Shown piece by piece: positions 1 through 12,725 of a DNA stretch of 51,818 bases. Source of the DNA: Rusavskia elegans (taxonomy: Eukaryota > Ascomycota > Lecanoromycetes > Teloschistales > Teloschistaceae). Location: contig SAUG01000051.1 in the NCBI GenBank assembly GCA_011316305.1, forward strand, positions 1 through 51,818, read 5' to 3'. Below the pieces are notes generated by a model. It saw only the letters and a program-made list of their open reading frames with translations. It ran no database searches and was not told where the DNA came from. Every line of letters begins with the position of its first letter. Within the stretch, counting starts at the first letter, position 1. The translations under genes were made by a program, and so were the position numbers.

Positions 1-41
1 CCCCCCCCCCCCCCCCCCCCCCCCCCCCCCTTTTTTTTTTT
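1..41. repeat. C30-T11 homopolymer run at window start
   Basis: Thirty C residues are followed by eleven T residues. No telomeric repeat of the TTAGGG type is visible. Such runs often mark where short-read contigs end, so this is more likely an assembly edge than a biological element. Confidence 0.9.
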
Positions 42-60
42 CCCCCTACACAAAAAGAAC

Positions 61-345
61 TCAAACCCCCTCTTCCCTCCCCATCTCCTTGATAGTTCCC
101 ATATCCCGACTCGACTCCACCTCCTCCCCACCATCCCTGAAATAGGCGTACTCAACCGAAGAAACAACCTGCTGCTCGGACCGGGAATATCTCGTTTCCG
201 TTGCAGAAGATGTAGAGTGGTAATGCCATGTCGATCCGCCGGTTATTCTAGAGGTAGAGGTAGAGCACGAGGGAGGAGGATCGCGTTCGGAGGTAAGTGG
301 CTCGAAGCTGATTATCGGAGGTTTTTGCGTTTCCAGGGGACACAT
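61..345 (-). CDS. small hypothetical protein, 94 aa
   Basis: I do not recognise this protein. The first in-frame ATG is at 345; the frame stays open upstream to 384. The product is polar, rich in Ser, Thr and Glu, with no signal peptide or membrane segment, and ends in an acidic/basic tail (residues RDMGTIKEMGREEGV). A TATAAATA box lies about 95 nt upstream of the ATG, which is the main support for a real gene. The stop is only 60 nt from the homopolymer at the window edge. It could still be a chance ORF. Confidence 0.35.
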   Translation of the reverse strand: MCPLETQKPPIISFEPLTSERDPPPSCSTSTSRITGGSTWHYHSTSSATETRYSRSEQQVVSSVEYAYFRDGGEEVESSRDMGTIKEMGREEGV

Positions 346-443
346 TTCGGGGGTTGAGTGGATGTGATTGTGATTGGGGGTCAATATTAGTGAATTTGCT
401 GAGAGGGTCGAAGATGGCGCTCGAGGTTGTGCTGTGAAATGGG

Positions 444-451
444 TATTTATA
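444..451 (-). promoter_or_regulatory. TATA box for the 61-345 ORF
   Basis: The minus strand reads TATAAATA here, in a good position to drive the leftward ORF that starts at 345. No other gene start lies nearby. Confidence 0.4.
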
Positions 452-2155
452 GCGTTTGGGATGGGTGAGTCAAGATCTTGGATTTAAGGAAGGGGGAGTC
501 ACTGGTTGAAGCTGAGGATTGGTTGCTGGTTATTGATAATAAGGTCGCCGAGGACAAGTCGAAGCATAGAAACCGCCTTGTGTATCCCGATCCAAAACCG
601 CCGCGTCACCGTGAGGAAGAGGGGAGCTCGAATCCGGTGTAACGACGTCTGGGCTGTGTGACGGATATGTGCATGAGCTCTCCCGTCAAAGAGCCAGAGC
701 TTTGCGGGACTAAGGTGCGTACGTCGCTTCATATGTGTGTATTTTGAAAATTTGATCTGTGGTGAGGGAGATATGCTTAGCTTCTGCAGATTCGAGGTTC
801 TTAATGATGGTCGAACGGTAGGTGTAAGGGTTAGGCAATGATTGAGTGCGGAATGAGTCTCACCGTCAGAGGATGGATGGTATCTGCATCGATTCAGCGA
901 CAGAGTGCCTCCCAAGGCCATTTGGCATGAGTCGTGATGCCGACTCCGCCTCTTTTGGTGGTATACGAAAGTTGGACAAGGTTCCAAATATGGGGACCTG
1001 ATGGATGTAGGAGGCCGGTGGGACGTGTGGTGCAGCTCATTGATGTTGACTCCGAATCCGAAATTGCTAATGACATATCAAAGCATAGAATTCGCTGCCT
1101 CGATATCCTACGTTCGTGAATTTTTTGAAGCAGAAACCGCGGCTGTGTGCATAGAATATCGCGTTGCGGAGCGTATGCACTAGGCATGTAGGATTGCAAC
1201 GTTGCTTCATGCTTGGGAGTGAGACTGATAGCTCATGCTCCCAGTCCATCGTCGGATATGGCAATGCGTCCCTCCCACCATTACATGGGTTCCGCTCCTC
1301 TATCCAACTCCCGACCTCCTCGATGATTAAGCTCCAGCTGGCTGGGCTCGCGGTCGGATTGCGTACAGAACGTCCATCTCATCTCTGTATTTCCGATGTC
1401 AGATTGTACTTCAGTGCAATGTCTGAACTTGAATGCATACCGGGTCTTGGTTACGACGCTCCTCACTGTCCCGATCGTACTCATTTTGTCGATAACTTTC
1501 AGTGAATCCGAGCTGTTTACAGGCTCCAGAAAATAGACTGTTCCTGGCGGAGCCGGGACCGAAGCTTGAGCTTGAGTGTCTTGGCTATGGGCTGGGCCGG
1601 GGTAGTACTCACGGATCCTGTTACTCATGGAGGACCAGCCAATCTCGATATTGCTGATGACCAGGGGCCAGGACAAATGGGAGGGGGTCAATGACGAAGG
1701 TACGTGCTGCGTGAACACTGCCGCTTCAATGTGATATGACTTCCTGTGTCTATCAGTCTCCAGATCAAGATGAGGGAACCCTACCCTCCAACAGCCAGTA
1801 TGAGAATTTCTGAACGTATGTCTCTCGATTTTAGATGACGGAAACTCGGAAGTACATGACGAGGGTAGAGGTGTTTGATTGCCAAATCGTTGTCATTTTG
1901 CTTGTTTTGCCATCAGATGATGATCGAAGGATTGATTCCGACAATGAAGTTGTCGCTCGACGACAGCTTTCCCAATTACTGTTGCAAGGCTCCTTCTTTT
2001 CCGTCCAGGTTCTGATTCATGGTTACCGATTCAAGTTCCCGAGGCAAGCATCCTCCTTGCAAACCCCAAGCCATACATCTCAGTGAGCTCGATTGAAGTA
2101 CGATATCATCATCTGGTCACTGAGCTGGCATGTCAGATCCTTCGAGAGACGGGCT
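452..2155. other. gene-free stretch
   Basis: Only short overlapping ORFs (up to about 160 codons) are open here on both strands, none with a recognisable domain or convincing splice structure. I see no tRNA, repeat or transposon signal. Confidence 0.5.
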
Positions 2156-2938
2156 CTATTGTGGTACGTTGACTAACCTAGTCTCGTACTTGACGAAGAC
2201 ACGTCCATGGCCGGTCTCAGGATACGACATCTTCTCAAGAAAGAATCGCGCACCACGCTCATCCATCATTTCCAGGAAGACCGCACAATGGTAGTTCGGT
2301 CTGCCCGCGATACTGCTGAACTCAAGTCTGATCATATGGCGTGATTCTGACCAGTAGAGCGCCGAAATTTCCTTTTTCTTGAATCCGAAGAGATCGTTCG
2401 AGTCGTGGAGATTGTCAGCATCGCCAAACAACGAATAGATTGCATCTTCTTGGGAGCTCAAGACAAGGTGTAGATAGTGTGTAGGTGGCTTGCTGGTAAG
2501 GACTGCTGACGACACGGCAAAGATGGCAAGGGGAACCGCCTTATCGGGTAGAGCAAACGCCTATATCCTATTTGTCAATCAGAGAGCTTACGTTCATAAG
2601 TAAAGCAGCTCATGCCATACCTTTCGATCGATCTCCATTTTGCTGCAAGCGAGAGCGATTGTGTGCTCAATCAAAGAGTTCACACCGGTAATATCCAAGC
2701 CAATCGCGGTTATGTCCGCGCGAATGTCATTGAGTTGTCCCAATAGAAGAGCCATATTGCCATCCAAGTGGCCCATGGTGGCGTCTCTCTGGACACTTCC
2801 GATTACCTTGGCGATGATTTGATCCAGGTCGGCCAGAGGAAGATCGCTGCCGGTGAGACTCTTGCGGACAGCAACGAGCTTTCCTAGGTCCGTGAGCTTA
2901 CTCGGAGCCACGGCGTTGGCTACTGAGTTGATGGTCAT
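2156..2938 (-). CDS. hypothetical protein, two exons, 240 aa
   Basis: I do not recognise this family. Exon 1 runs 2938-2621 and exon 2 runs 2560-2156, joined across a 60 nt GT-AG intron (2561-2620, donor GTATGG, acceptor GATATAG) in phase 0. The N-terminal half is helical and hydrophobic-patterned (about residues 1-105, many Leu/Ile/Asp). The C-terminal half has an aromatic, strand-like character with two Cys-free stretches around FFLEKMSYPETGHGRVFVKYE. There is no signal peptide. I chose the ATG at 2938 (MTINSV); the frame is open 99 nt further up but has no ATG there, and a GTACCC donor upstream leaves room for a further 5' exon. The splice continuity and lack of stops support a real gene. 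Confidence 0.6.
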
Positions 2939-3037
2939 GTTGTCGATGTTGAGAAGAAGATGGCGAGATTCGTGAAAGGGAAGATCCAGAGTTGTAGGCA
3001 GCTCTGTCAAGTCGGGTGAGGGGTACCTTATGTGCAA

Positions 3038-3812
3038 GACATCACATTTGATGCTCGCTTAGGAACAGATGTGATGAATATGCTGGGCGCCGTGTATGAG
3101 AGCATTTGGGTTCTCGACTTGTATGGCATCGATACCTCGATAATCACCTCCAAACAGAAAAACTTACGTTCTCGTACTTCAGGTACCCTTCAACAAAACA
3201 TTCACTGAGAATGTGTCCTTATCGCTATTTCCATTAGCTCCTTTGTCCATGTACAACATCAAGCGGTATAGCCTTGAAAAGGAGGTGCCTGCTGCTGCTG
3301 CTGCTCAATCGATGTGACAAGCATATTCTATCACAACTTTCGATCCTTCTGTAAAGTGCCGTCTTCTTGACGGTCTTCCCTCGTGTCCTCACCGGATCAA
3401 CCTCGATTCACGATATTCTCGACAAGACGTCTTGGTTGAGACGTCTCATGCTAATATCACCCATTTGCGCCCATAGCAAAAAGTTCTGCAAGACTCCCAA
3501 GCGAGCATCTGGAAATGATTTTGAAAGCTGATCGGTAACAACTGCGCATTCAAATTACATGGGAAACATTTACCTGCCTTTCACAAGTATAGATGAGTCT
3601 TTTTCTCTCCAGCTCCCCTGTTTTTTCCGTCTTCGGATCCGCGTTCCCAATGGCGGCAAATCGCTCAAGTCGCGACATCCACGGCAGCATGCATATATCC
3701 GCCACATACCCATCCACGTCCAAAAAGCATAGATCCCACGTCTCCAATCCCCAAAGTCCTATCGTCTACAGCTCGTCATAGGTCAGAAGGATCACTTAGC
3801 TTTTCCAACACC
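3038..3812. other. gene-free stretch between divergent genes
   Basis: This interval separates the leftward 2156-2938 gene from the rightward gene at 3813 and probably holds both promoters. A short (GCT)5-like run lies near 3290-3304. No other feature is visible. Confidence 0.5.
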
Positions 3813-4397
3813 ATGATCATCCACCCATCAACGACCCCGATCCTTCTTTTCCTCCTAACCCTCCTCACCACCACCTCCGCATACGTCTGCTTCCCACCCC
3901 CAGGCCCCCTCCCCACCTACCGCGACTGCCTCGTCCTCATCAACGGCATCGTCTGGCTCTCCCGCCAACCCTACGAAAACATCGCCAAGCAATGGGGCCG
4001 CCACCTCCCAACGTCCGCGCACTCCGAAAGGCTGCCAAGATGGTACTACATCGAAGAGCGGCAACCACCGACGACATGCGTCGTGCTAGTTGACGTCGAC
4101 GGGGCCGCTTTCTTCTCCGTGGATACGTTTCCCTTGAGGAACGTGGCGGTGGCGGCGGATATTGCGTTTTATGAGTGCATGGTCGGGAGGCAGCAGATTG
4201 GGTTGGAGTTTCCAAGTGAGGAGGGACATATATATGCCAAGGTGATGAGGCTGGAAGGGCGGCCGCATTTGAGTTCGTTGAGAGGGGGTTTTGAGGATGG
4301 TGTGAGGAGGGTGGTGTTGCCGGATAGGAGTGTATTGGTTGTTGCTGACGGTGAACTCATGGAGAGTCTGCTGGGAAAGAATGTGTCTGCGAGTTGA
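3813..4397 (+). CDS. predicted secreted hypothetical protein, 194 aa
   Basis: This is an intronless ORF with a clear signal peptide: a short polar start, then a Leu/Thr-rich hydrophobic core over residues 8-20 (ILLFLLTLLTTTSA) with a probable cleavage near residue 23. The mature part has four Cys (positions about 26, 39, 89 and 122), enough for two disulfides. The first half of the gene is strongly C-rich at third positions (GC-rich codons), the second half less so. The ATG at 3813 is the only one that places the hydrophobic core correctly. I do not recognise a domain. Its role outside the cell is unknown; it could be a wall or effector-type protein, but nothing in the sequence decides this. 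Confidence 0.7.
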   Translation: MIIHPSTTPILLFLLTLLTTTSAYVCFPPPGPLPTYRDCLVLINGIVWLSRQPYENIAKQWGRHLPTSAHSERLPRWYYIEERQPPTTCVVLVDVDGAAFFSVDTFPLRNVAVAADIAFYECMVGRQQIGLEFPSEEGHIYAKVMRLEGRPHLSSLRGGFEDGVRRVVLPDRSVLVVADGELMESLLGKNVSAS

Positions 4398-6190
4398 TAG
4401 AATGGCAGATCGTGTCTTTTCTTTCCGATGGCTTCTCCAACGTATGGTGGTACCAGAAGTAATGAAAAGTCTTGACATTTAAGGTGAAGCGCCAAAGGTC
4501 TGGAAGAATGCCGACCTGCTTTCGTCTTTCCGATGAAGTGCAAAGACTCGAGACTCACCAACGGAGGAGTAGGCATTCAATTAGTGAGACCCTTCAAAGC
4601 GAGACCGATATCCAGTACCCAATGATTGATAAATGGTGGAAAAGAGAAACCGAGTTGCATGATTTCGACACCTCGGACGCATAGAGGAAAATATGCCCCA
4701 AGCCAACGCTGTGCAGTCAAGAAAATGCATCATCTCTAACGCTGATAGTTGAAGTGAAACCCATCATAAAAACATCCAACGTACCCGGAAACCTTACCTC
4801 CTTCTGCTCAACCCCAATCCCAAGAAATCGAACTTTCCTGCTAGTACTTCGTGTGCCTCGACATGGCACAAAATTCAACGCGCCAATCATATCATAACCC
4901 ATACAGGCCCAGCCGTCTCACTTACCACCCGCCATTTCATACAACAGTGGTAAACGAGACGACCACATCTCAGACCTTCCACACCTCTCATCCTTCTCCT
5001 CCCTCCCCCCCATCCCACCACCCCTCGGCTCTTTTCTCCCCCCCAAAAGCGGGAAAGGCTGGCTGGCCTCTCACTCACATGCAGCAAATCAGATCGGCAA
5101 CGTCGCGGCTCAGAACATCAGAAGAAAAAGAGAGAAGAAAACACGTTAGGCCCGCAACCCTACCCCAGCAGCCAGCCGTTGAGGATCCTCGATCGCTGCT
5201 CACCCACACCTTTGCAGTACTCTAGCCTGGCCCGGCATCCCAACGGCCATATTGGTTTTGGTTCATTTAAGGATATGCAGTCAGAAAACATCACTGGTGA
5301 TGGATAGTCCTAGCTCGTCAGCCGATAATAACCACAGCTTATTCCAACATCTCTCGTCATAACACCTACTGATAATAATGTTGGTGTTTCGTTCGAGCAG
5401 AGGAGGATGGAAATTTGGTCCGAAGACAGCCTTGAACGGAAACGGGAGAAGCTTGCGAGCGGGACGTTTTGACCTGGAAAGTACCCTAGCTTCCGTCAGA
5501 AGACCCTCACACACGCACACCGCTCCAGTCCAACGGAAGATGCCGCGTGGATCGACGGCGCTGGCACCACTGGTGGTGCAGAAGTCGACTATCCAAGGCA
5601 TCTAGCCAACGTCAGTCGGGTTCGGTCAGGATCGGCACATGATCTTTTTTTGCTCTAGCAGCATGCAGGTTGTTTGGGCAGCGACAACCGCCGAGCCTCA
5701 ATTTAGAGCCCTTCGAAGATTGGAAGCGAGTGACTGAATCGATAACTATGAGGCAAGGACAAAACTCCTCGCAAGGTGTATCTGGGATCGAGTTGGGGTC
5801 TCGTCGTGCATGTTGCAAATACCCAATCAAAAAAACCGCCCTCCCCGTCCGCTGTGCTGTGATCGAGTCCGCCAAACCCTCCGGACCCCATGTGCCTCTA
5901 GTATACAGACGCAAATGCAAATGCCTTGCAGCCCAAGCGAGAAGCTTGTCCAGAAGCGACTTAGGGAAAGCCCCCGGACCTGCCATGTTGACGAGCCCCT
6001 TGTGCTGCTGAATGCAAAGGAATTTCCACCCTGCCTCCCGACTATTCGCGCAGTTACCATCGTTGTCTTTCTTTCGCGTATGTGTTGTAGAAAAGCCAAT
6101 CAAATGTACTGCGCTCCTGTGAACCAAAGCTCGCGGTTGCCCTCGGTCCAGCTGAGGACAACCGCTTTCCGCTCGTAGATCCTTTGGCCT
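4398..6190. other. gene-free stretch between convergent genes
   Basis: This interval lies between the end of the secreted-protein gene and the 3' end of the Zn2Cys6 regulator. Several 100-170 codon ORFs overlap on opposite strands around 5.6-6.2 kb, but none shows a domain, splice pattern or signal peptide that would single it out. The 3' UTRs of the two flanking genes probably occupy part of it. Confidence 0.45.
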
Positions 6191-7631
6191 TCACATGCCC
6201 TTGCGATCCAGTGCCTTGACCATGTCGCTGTCGGCGCTCGTCCTGCCACCAGACTGATCACCCGGTGCCAAAAGGTCATGAATGCCCATCTTCCCTCGTT
6301 GACCGCTATTGTTGTTACAGCCATCTGTCGTCCTTGGCGGGGACGTACGTCCACTTTCGCGAGGAGGCAACACCTGCGGTGGATGTAACCCTGCTGGTGC
6401 GTAGCTGTACGCCGTGGCAGACGATGCGCTGTCTTGCGGAGAGCCGGATGCGCGCTGGTCGTACGAATACGAGGATTGAGGCGAGGAGCGCCGTGCTGCC
6501 TGGTTTGGGGGAGGTTGCTGCGGGTAATACGGTTGTTGTCCCTGCGGCTGGTAATTAGGGGCCGATTGATAGGATGTTACGGAAGATGCAGGTGACACTG
6601 GGACAAGCCCAGTTGGATCAGGGTACTCGTAGGCCGCACCGGAGCCACGGCGACCGGAAGATGCGGCTGGACGCCCCTGCTCATGATGATATGGATGTGA
6701 GGATGTGGTCTGAGGGGGGGGTGCCGTGGGAGGATGAGGGGACTCATCCGGACGGGGACGCTTTCGACTCACTTGGTCTTTGGGATGAGCAGGCTGCGGG
6801 GGCCCTCGCTCGTCATACATGGGAGGCCCGTAGGGATGCGATGGCGGGGTCATTGGCGAATAGCCATGCGGAGGCGGGGGGTAATTCGGATCCTGGCCCG
6901 GCATCGGCATACCCAGTGGCTGGCCATGGGCGCCGTAGATGGCCGGCGGCGGACCTTGCTGCGGATACAGCGGACGGCCGCCACCGCGCTGGGGCATGGG
7001 CGCAGCGCCCCTCAGATGAGGATAAGCAGTGTGAGCCGGCACAAAGGCCGAAGCATGGGCCGAGACGGGGGTGAAGATGCATTCCTGCTGGAAGCGCTGA
7101 CAATTGGTGCAACGGCCATCCTCGGATGCTTCGAAACCTGAGCAGCGAATCTAGGCACTCGGATCAGCATCGAATTCGCTGCTGGATGATGGCGCACTAT
7201 GACTGACCTTGCGTCTCCTGCAGTAGCGACAGGCAATGGCGGTGCGTTGGCGCGGGGCCGGTTGATGTTGAGAATACATGTGATGCGGAGGAGGGCCTGG
7301 GCGATGTGGATCCTGGGGATGAGTTGGATACATATCGTACGGAGGATGGCGGTAATAGTCCGGAGGTGGTTGATGCTGGGGGGGCGGGAGGGTCACCATT
7401 TCGCCTTGTGCTCCTGGGGTGGATGGATTGGGGTAGGGTTGCGGATGTGGTGGGCCCTGTGTCGTTCGAAAGGACGGATCAGCGGACGATGGTCTTGGAA
7501 GAGGAAGTGACACGACATCTTACCCGATAGTTCAGTGGGGGCTGTTGCGGAATGGGATATGCGCCTCTTGGAGGGTCCCACTGCGGCGGAGGATATTGCC
7601 CTTGCTGCTGCTTGTTTGTGTCGCTGGACAT
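6191..7631 (-). CDS. Zn2Cys6 fungal transcription factor, 438 aa
   Basis: Three exons: 7631-7524, 7456-7208 and 7150-6191, with introns of 67 and 57 nt, all phase 0. The binuclear zinc cluster lies at about residues 110-145 and has the spacing C-x2-C-x6-C-x10-C-x2-C-x6-C. It is split by intron 2 directly after the basic run CRYCRRRK. The rest is low complexity: a Pro/Gln/Tyr-rich N-terminus, then a long Pro/Gly/Ser/Gln-rich region, and a short conserved-looking C-terminal patch around MGIHDLLAP. No fungal-TF middle homology region is seen, so ligand sensing is not predicted. The start is the ATG at 7631, which opens a 36-codon exon ending exactly at a GTAAG donor. It should bind CGG-type half sites in the nucleus; targets are unknown. 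Confidence 0.9.
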
Positions 7632-8183
7632 TGGCGGGCTCGAATTGAGATGGTGGGCAGTTGGTGAGGGGGAATGGGTGACGACCTTTCACGGGTCGCT
7701 CTTGCTCATGTAGTCGGCGATACCGTCATGTTATAGCGGGGCAGCAGTGGGTGGAGGCTGCCGGTGAGCGAGGTCCGGGTTCGGATTCGGATTCAGCGAG
7801 GTTGTTCAGCGGTGAGGTGGGTTGGTTTCGCGTTGCGACCCACTTCGAGGCTGAATCAATTAAAGTTGCAGCTGCGTGCTCGAAGCGCAGGAGAGATTAA
7901 GCGGCGTCGCAACGATGATGTGGAACGAGTTGTCGGCGGACCAGAGCAAGATTCGAGGCAATTCAGTGATGTGTGGAAACAGATGGTCTATCTGTTGGAC
8001 GTCGTCTGTTGCCTCGAGAACTGTCAAGAGGGTGTGGATCACATGTGTCGAGAACAGTCGTGTGGTGGAAAGTGGATGTGTCAGATGGGAGGAATGGAGG
8101 GAAGGAGGTCAGGTAGGAGAGAACAAGGTATTGAGTGAGTAGGTGTAAGAGGGCGTGTGGGTGTGTGAGTAAGTGTAAGTGTG

Positions 8184-8220
8184 TGAAAGTATGAAAGTAT
8201 GAAAGTATGAAAGTATGAAA
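8184..8220. repeat. GAAAGTAT octamer tandem repeat
   Basis: The unit GAAAGTAT is repeated about four and a half times without error, about 550 nt upstream of the Zn2Cys6 start codon. GTGTAAGT-like short repeats precede it. Confidence 0.85.
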
Positions 8221-8317
8221 GGCCGGGCCCAGCAGGAGGGTAACGCGGATATTTTAGGTCCCTTGCGCAGCTCGTTGGGATCTTGGAATTGGCCCTTTCT
8301 GCCCCCCCCCTTGAACC

Positions 8318-8398
8318 TTCTTCCCCATCCCCTTCCCCTTCCCATCCCTTCCGCTTCCCTTCCCTTTCCCATTCCCTTTCCCATTCCCTTGTTCCACT
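8318..8398. repeat. pyrimidine-rich CCCTTCC tract
   Basis: This is an imperfect run of CCCTTCC and CCCATTCC units on the plus strand, which reads as a purine tract on the strand of the Zn2Cys6 gene. It is probably part of the promoter or 5' leader. Confidence 0.6.
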
Positions 8399-11300
8399 CT
8401 CGTCTCTGAGCGAATCCACTGGTTGGGCTTGTTCGTTGGACCGCCCATCTCACATGAGGCTACCCTTCTTTGGGTCATGGCAGCAACGCCCCTACCACAG
8501 CTACTACGCCTACAAACGGTACAGTAGTACTACCCTAACATTTAGAGTATCAATGACCAGATGCAATCACCTGCTCTACCAAAATCCGGTACTCTACCGC
8601 CATGCCTCAATTCGTACCATACTTACTAAGGTACTTCAGCCAGCATTATTATTAATATTGGGCCCTAGCTATTTACTATTGCTGCTGGCCCGCTCGCCGA
8701 TCCGCTTCACCCTTGCCGTCTTGGGCCATAGAGGAACGGCTTTTGCCATGCTCCACTATCTCTCTTCTTGATCCTCATTGTCGTTCCTGCGAAATCCATT
8801 GAACTATCTACGACCTCTGAGACCTTCTACCGAGATCGAGTCCTGGCCGTCCATTTGGCTGTTTTTTAAACGGCTGTTCTTTGCGTGTATGCATGTTGCT
8901 ATTCTTGGCTTGGAAAATTAGAGACTTTGATGAAGCAACAGGCACGTACTGCTCCTCACTCGTACGAGGGCTAATTGGATGCTAGCTGTTGCGGTCCGTG
9001 GCGAGTTTTTGGTGTGGGGGGTAGATGCCTGCCTACCTTGCCTGACTGGATCTGCTTCTTTCCTGGGCCGCATAGAGTAGGAATACGGTGATGGAAGTTA
9101 CCAGCGACAAGGGACAAGTTCTCCGGGATGCAGTCCACCGACACTCGAACCGTATGCACTTGAAGTAAAATAGCTGGCCAACGTTGGAAATTTTGATAGC
9201 CAGCCATCTAAGAGGCTGCTGCAGTCTTTCTGTGCTGACGGTCGCTCTGTTCTTCCTCCAACACTGCCATGGCCACAATGCGCTTATGCCGCCTCGCTCT
9301 CAGGCCCTCTCGTGATTTGGTGCTGACCATGACTTCAACCCACATCGACCTGCACGTCTTACCAAGGTGCCGTCCTACATCCCTGTCAGCACCGTATCGT
9401 CATGGGTCAGGGGTCAAGCGAGCAGCGTTAAAGTGGCACGACCGTCTCGCTTTGACGAGCCCGAACCCGCTGCAAGGCCATTGCTTCTGTAGACAAGCTT
9501 GGGAAGCCCTAACCATTATTCCCCGCCAGCCGATGGTCGGACTGCCCTATTGGATGCATGGTTCGAAGGGGGCAACGGTCACATGTCAGCAGTGGATCGC
9601 TCGATCAAGAACCCAGTGGCCAGGGTACAGCGCACCGCGGCACGCAACCGAGTCCCCAAAGTTTGCAGCGAAGGAAAGAGCAGCGAGCCATCTGCTGATG
9701 CAATATTGCTGCATTGAATCGAGATCGAGATCCCAAGAGTTTTCAGCGAGCCATGGGTAGGACAATCCCCTTAGCGCAAGGGAAGCCACGCGACGAACAC
9801 GCTCTTGCCCCAGGCTTGGTACTCGGGCTAACGAAATCGTGCCGTCCCCTGTCATGCCAGTCTGACTTCACCTCGGGAAGACAAGCTGTCCCCTCGGGCC
9901 AATCCGCTGCTTGTTACGGCCTTTAATCGAAAAGGTGTGGCAGGCCTAATCTTCCACTTTGGAATTGGGACCTCGAGGAGCTGAGATTCCTCGTAGTAAT
10001 CTCTCATAACAGTACGGATTACGTGATCTAACACTGTCAGTTGAGCCAGCAGGTGCATTCATCCCTGTCAATAAGCTAAATGGAGATGCCTCTTTCAAAG
10101 CTCAGTGGTAGTAGAATGGTGGTGTTTCTCTTCGGGAAAGGCCGATGAGGCGCCATCGGCCCTCCCATGTCAGACAGCGAGAGTGGGTCATTATCGTCCC
10201 GGTCGAAGTGGTCAGTGGTCATGGCCCATTGTTGGCCGTTGCTCAAGCACGAGGTTTCACAGGGCTTGATACGATGGTGTGGCGCAGATCAAGATCATGG
10301 TGGGGTGGTGTATTATTGATCCTGACAACTTGGGATGATGGATATTCTGCTGGAGTTGTGCAGATCCACCACTGGCCAATATTCCTTCAGCCCTCGGCCA
10401 TACCTTGGTACCGAGATGACGGAAGACTATATCCTGATTCCGGTGGATTTGAGGGTGTGCCTGATGTGAAATTTGTCCAAATCCTCCCATTACTTATGCG
10501 TCATGCAGGATTGACGTGCAGGTACTCCTGGCCCCTACGTGTCATGATATGTCTCCTTCCTAATGCGTGCCGTGACATCTGCCGGTGGTGTCTAGCCAGG
10601 AACGAGAATATTACGATGGCGTGTGGAGAAGACGGTTGGAGATCAAATAATGATGCATTCAGGCTTTCAGCTTGTACTCTCAAAGCGTAGTGCATCATGC
10701 ACCGTTGTGTGATGGCTGCCGATCTGTGGCACGGCGACGCTGCTATCTTTCCTTAGACAAGGGTCTTGATCCTTCTAAGGACAAACAATCTCTTGTACAG
10801 CACGAGGTTAACCGTTGCACTGTATCTTGCGAGGTGAGTCAAGCGCGTCGAACAGCGAATGACCTCAGCCGTTGTCGTGTGCTGTTTGAGGATTCCTGAC
10901 CACGACAATAGATAACAGCTATCATTGCTCGATTCATTTGACTTGCGGACATGGCAGATGACCAGAATGGTCGTGGTTGGCAGCCAGCGGATCCTGAAAG
11001 GGCAATGTGGAGCAAGCGCATGACGCGTGTCTCTGCAACGGAGCTGCGAGACGCTTGGAACATGTCAAAGCTGCATAAAGAGGGCTCAAAGTAGATTGTG
11101 GCCATGTGGAATGAGCGTGGAGGGAGGGGCGGAAGGCTGCATATTCCGCTCTGTTCAATCCTTCAACAGCTGGTTCAAGGTGCAGTAGCAGGGCGCTTCG
11201 AGCTCCGTGGATACTGGATGCAAGTTGGAAATTGATGGACGCCCGTCTCGGCTAGCTCAATTGCATTCGATTATGGGTGGACGGTGAACCAGTACCCCTA

Positions 11301-12725
11301 CCTGTGTCTTCGAATTGACACTCCATGGGTGGTTACGTCTGATTGTGAGCCATAGCGGTCTGGTGACTACGTCAGTATCATCGCATTTGCTCTGCGACTT
11401 ACCGTGTTCTGAGAAGCTGTTAATGCTCTTCTTTTGTGTTTCCAGGCCTTTGATCTGCTGTGTTTCCCTTCGATGTTGTAGATCGACCTCAACATAGATT
11501 CACCGCTGAGGAGCACCTTTTCTCTGCCGCTGAGGTTGAGCATCTTCTTTCTTCTCTCGGGTTTACATCCCGCCATCTTGATCGCCGCTGCTCGTTTTCT
11601 GCCTCGAGCGATCACAGCGTACGTACTACTCGGCCGCCACATGCCTTGGGGTACCGCACAAAGTGAGCAACATGAGGACGGTTTGAGTACTGAGGAGACG
11701 GTGAGAGGCACTTGAGGTACCGTAGGTTAAAGAATGTCTATCTTTCGGGCACCGTAAGCCACCCGAAGATAACCACAGGGGTGACACGGTCGTCGTCGGG
11801 ACTTGTGGACTTAAGCTGCCGCTGCTTTATGACCACACTCGGAGAAGGGTGCGGCTGCTAGCGGAGTGGTGCGGCTGGGCCTGGGCGTACTTTGGTCAGA
11901 TGACCTTCATTCGATGCGAGCCTAAAGCTTAGGTACCGACTTGATGGACCGGCTTATTCGGGTATGAACGAATCAACGGGGCGGAAGGGAAAATGCAGCG
12001 GGCCGACGAGGTTTTTTCGATGGCTCGTCTGCGTTTTGCTGGCGGAAGATGACGTTTGTATCGCCAAGTTCTGGGCTCTCTTTCTTTTGGGCATCAACGT
12101 TCGGTCATGGCGCATTAGGTGCGACTGCAACCAGAGAGTCGTCTGGCAGAGCCGGAGTGGAGATCTGCATGGTTGAAAGTCGTTCAGGGATGGTGAACTC
12201 TAGCGAAACTCAGAATTAGCTGCTTATCAAAGGCAACCGTGGGGTAGAAGGGACCGCCGACTGGGCTTTTCGCATCCGGCTAAGAAGGACTGTCAACCAA
12301 TGGACAAGGTATTGGTCGAGGAAGGCAGTCCCTTAGACTTGTGGTTTGGAAAACTCTAAGGGCTCCTCGCGGCCATCAACATTAATACTATTGCAGTTGG
12401 CGGAGAGTGTTCAAATCAATCACATAGCCTAAGGGTCGTACCATGCTGCTCAAAAGTCATGTGATTCGGGATCGAAGTCGATGTCTCGAATTCCAGACCC
12501 CTATTCCAGATATTTTTGACGTTTCTATCAATGAGTCACGCACACCAACCTACACCTTTCTACACGGCCGTACTCCATCATCTCGGTGTCTCCAACTGCT
12601 AAGACGGTGATGCTACGCTATGCCAAGAGCTCGAATGTTGGATATGAAGGACGGAATGTGATTGTATGTGACCGGGCAGATATCCATCCCCCGGTTATTG
12701 CTTGACTTCTTCCGCCGACGGGAGG

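Larger units (their letters stand above)
7632..12725. other. 5.1 kb gene-free stretch
   Basis: No ORF here has a domain or a believable exon chain. The longest frames (about 160-180 codons near 9.3-9.8 and 10.1-10.7 kb) have Cys/Arg/His/Ser-rich compositions typical of non-coding frames. The first 800 nt contain an octamer repeat and a pyrimidine-rich tract and are the likely promoter and leader of the Zn2Cys6 gene. I see no transposon termini. Confidence 0.5.

Noticed and set aside
9269..10690. Two ORFs of 163 and 181 codons (9269-9760 and 10145-10690, plus strand)
   Set aside because: Composition rich in Cys, Arg, His, Trp and Ser, no domain, no splice structure, and similar open frames on the opposite strand; ORFs of this size are expected by chance in 50 kb.
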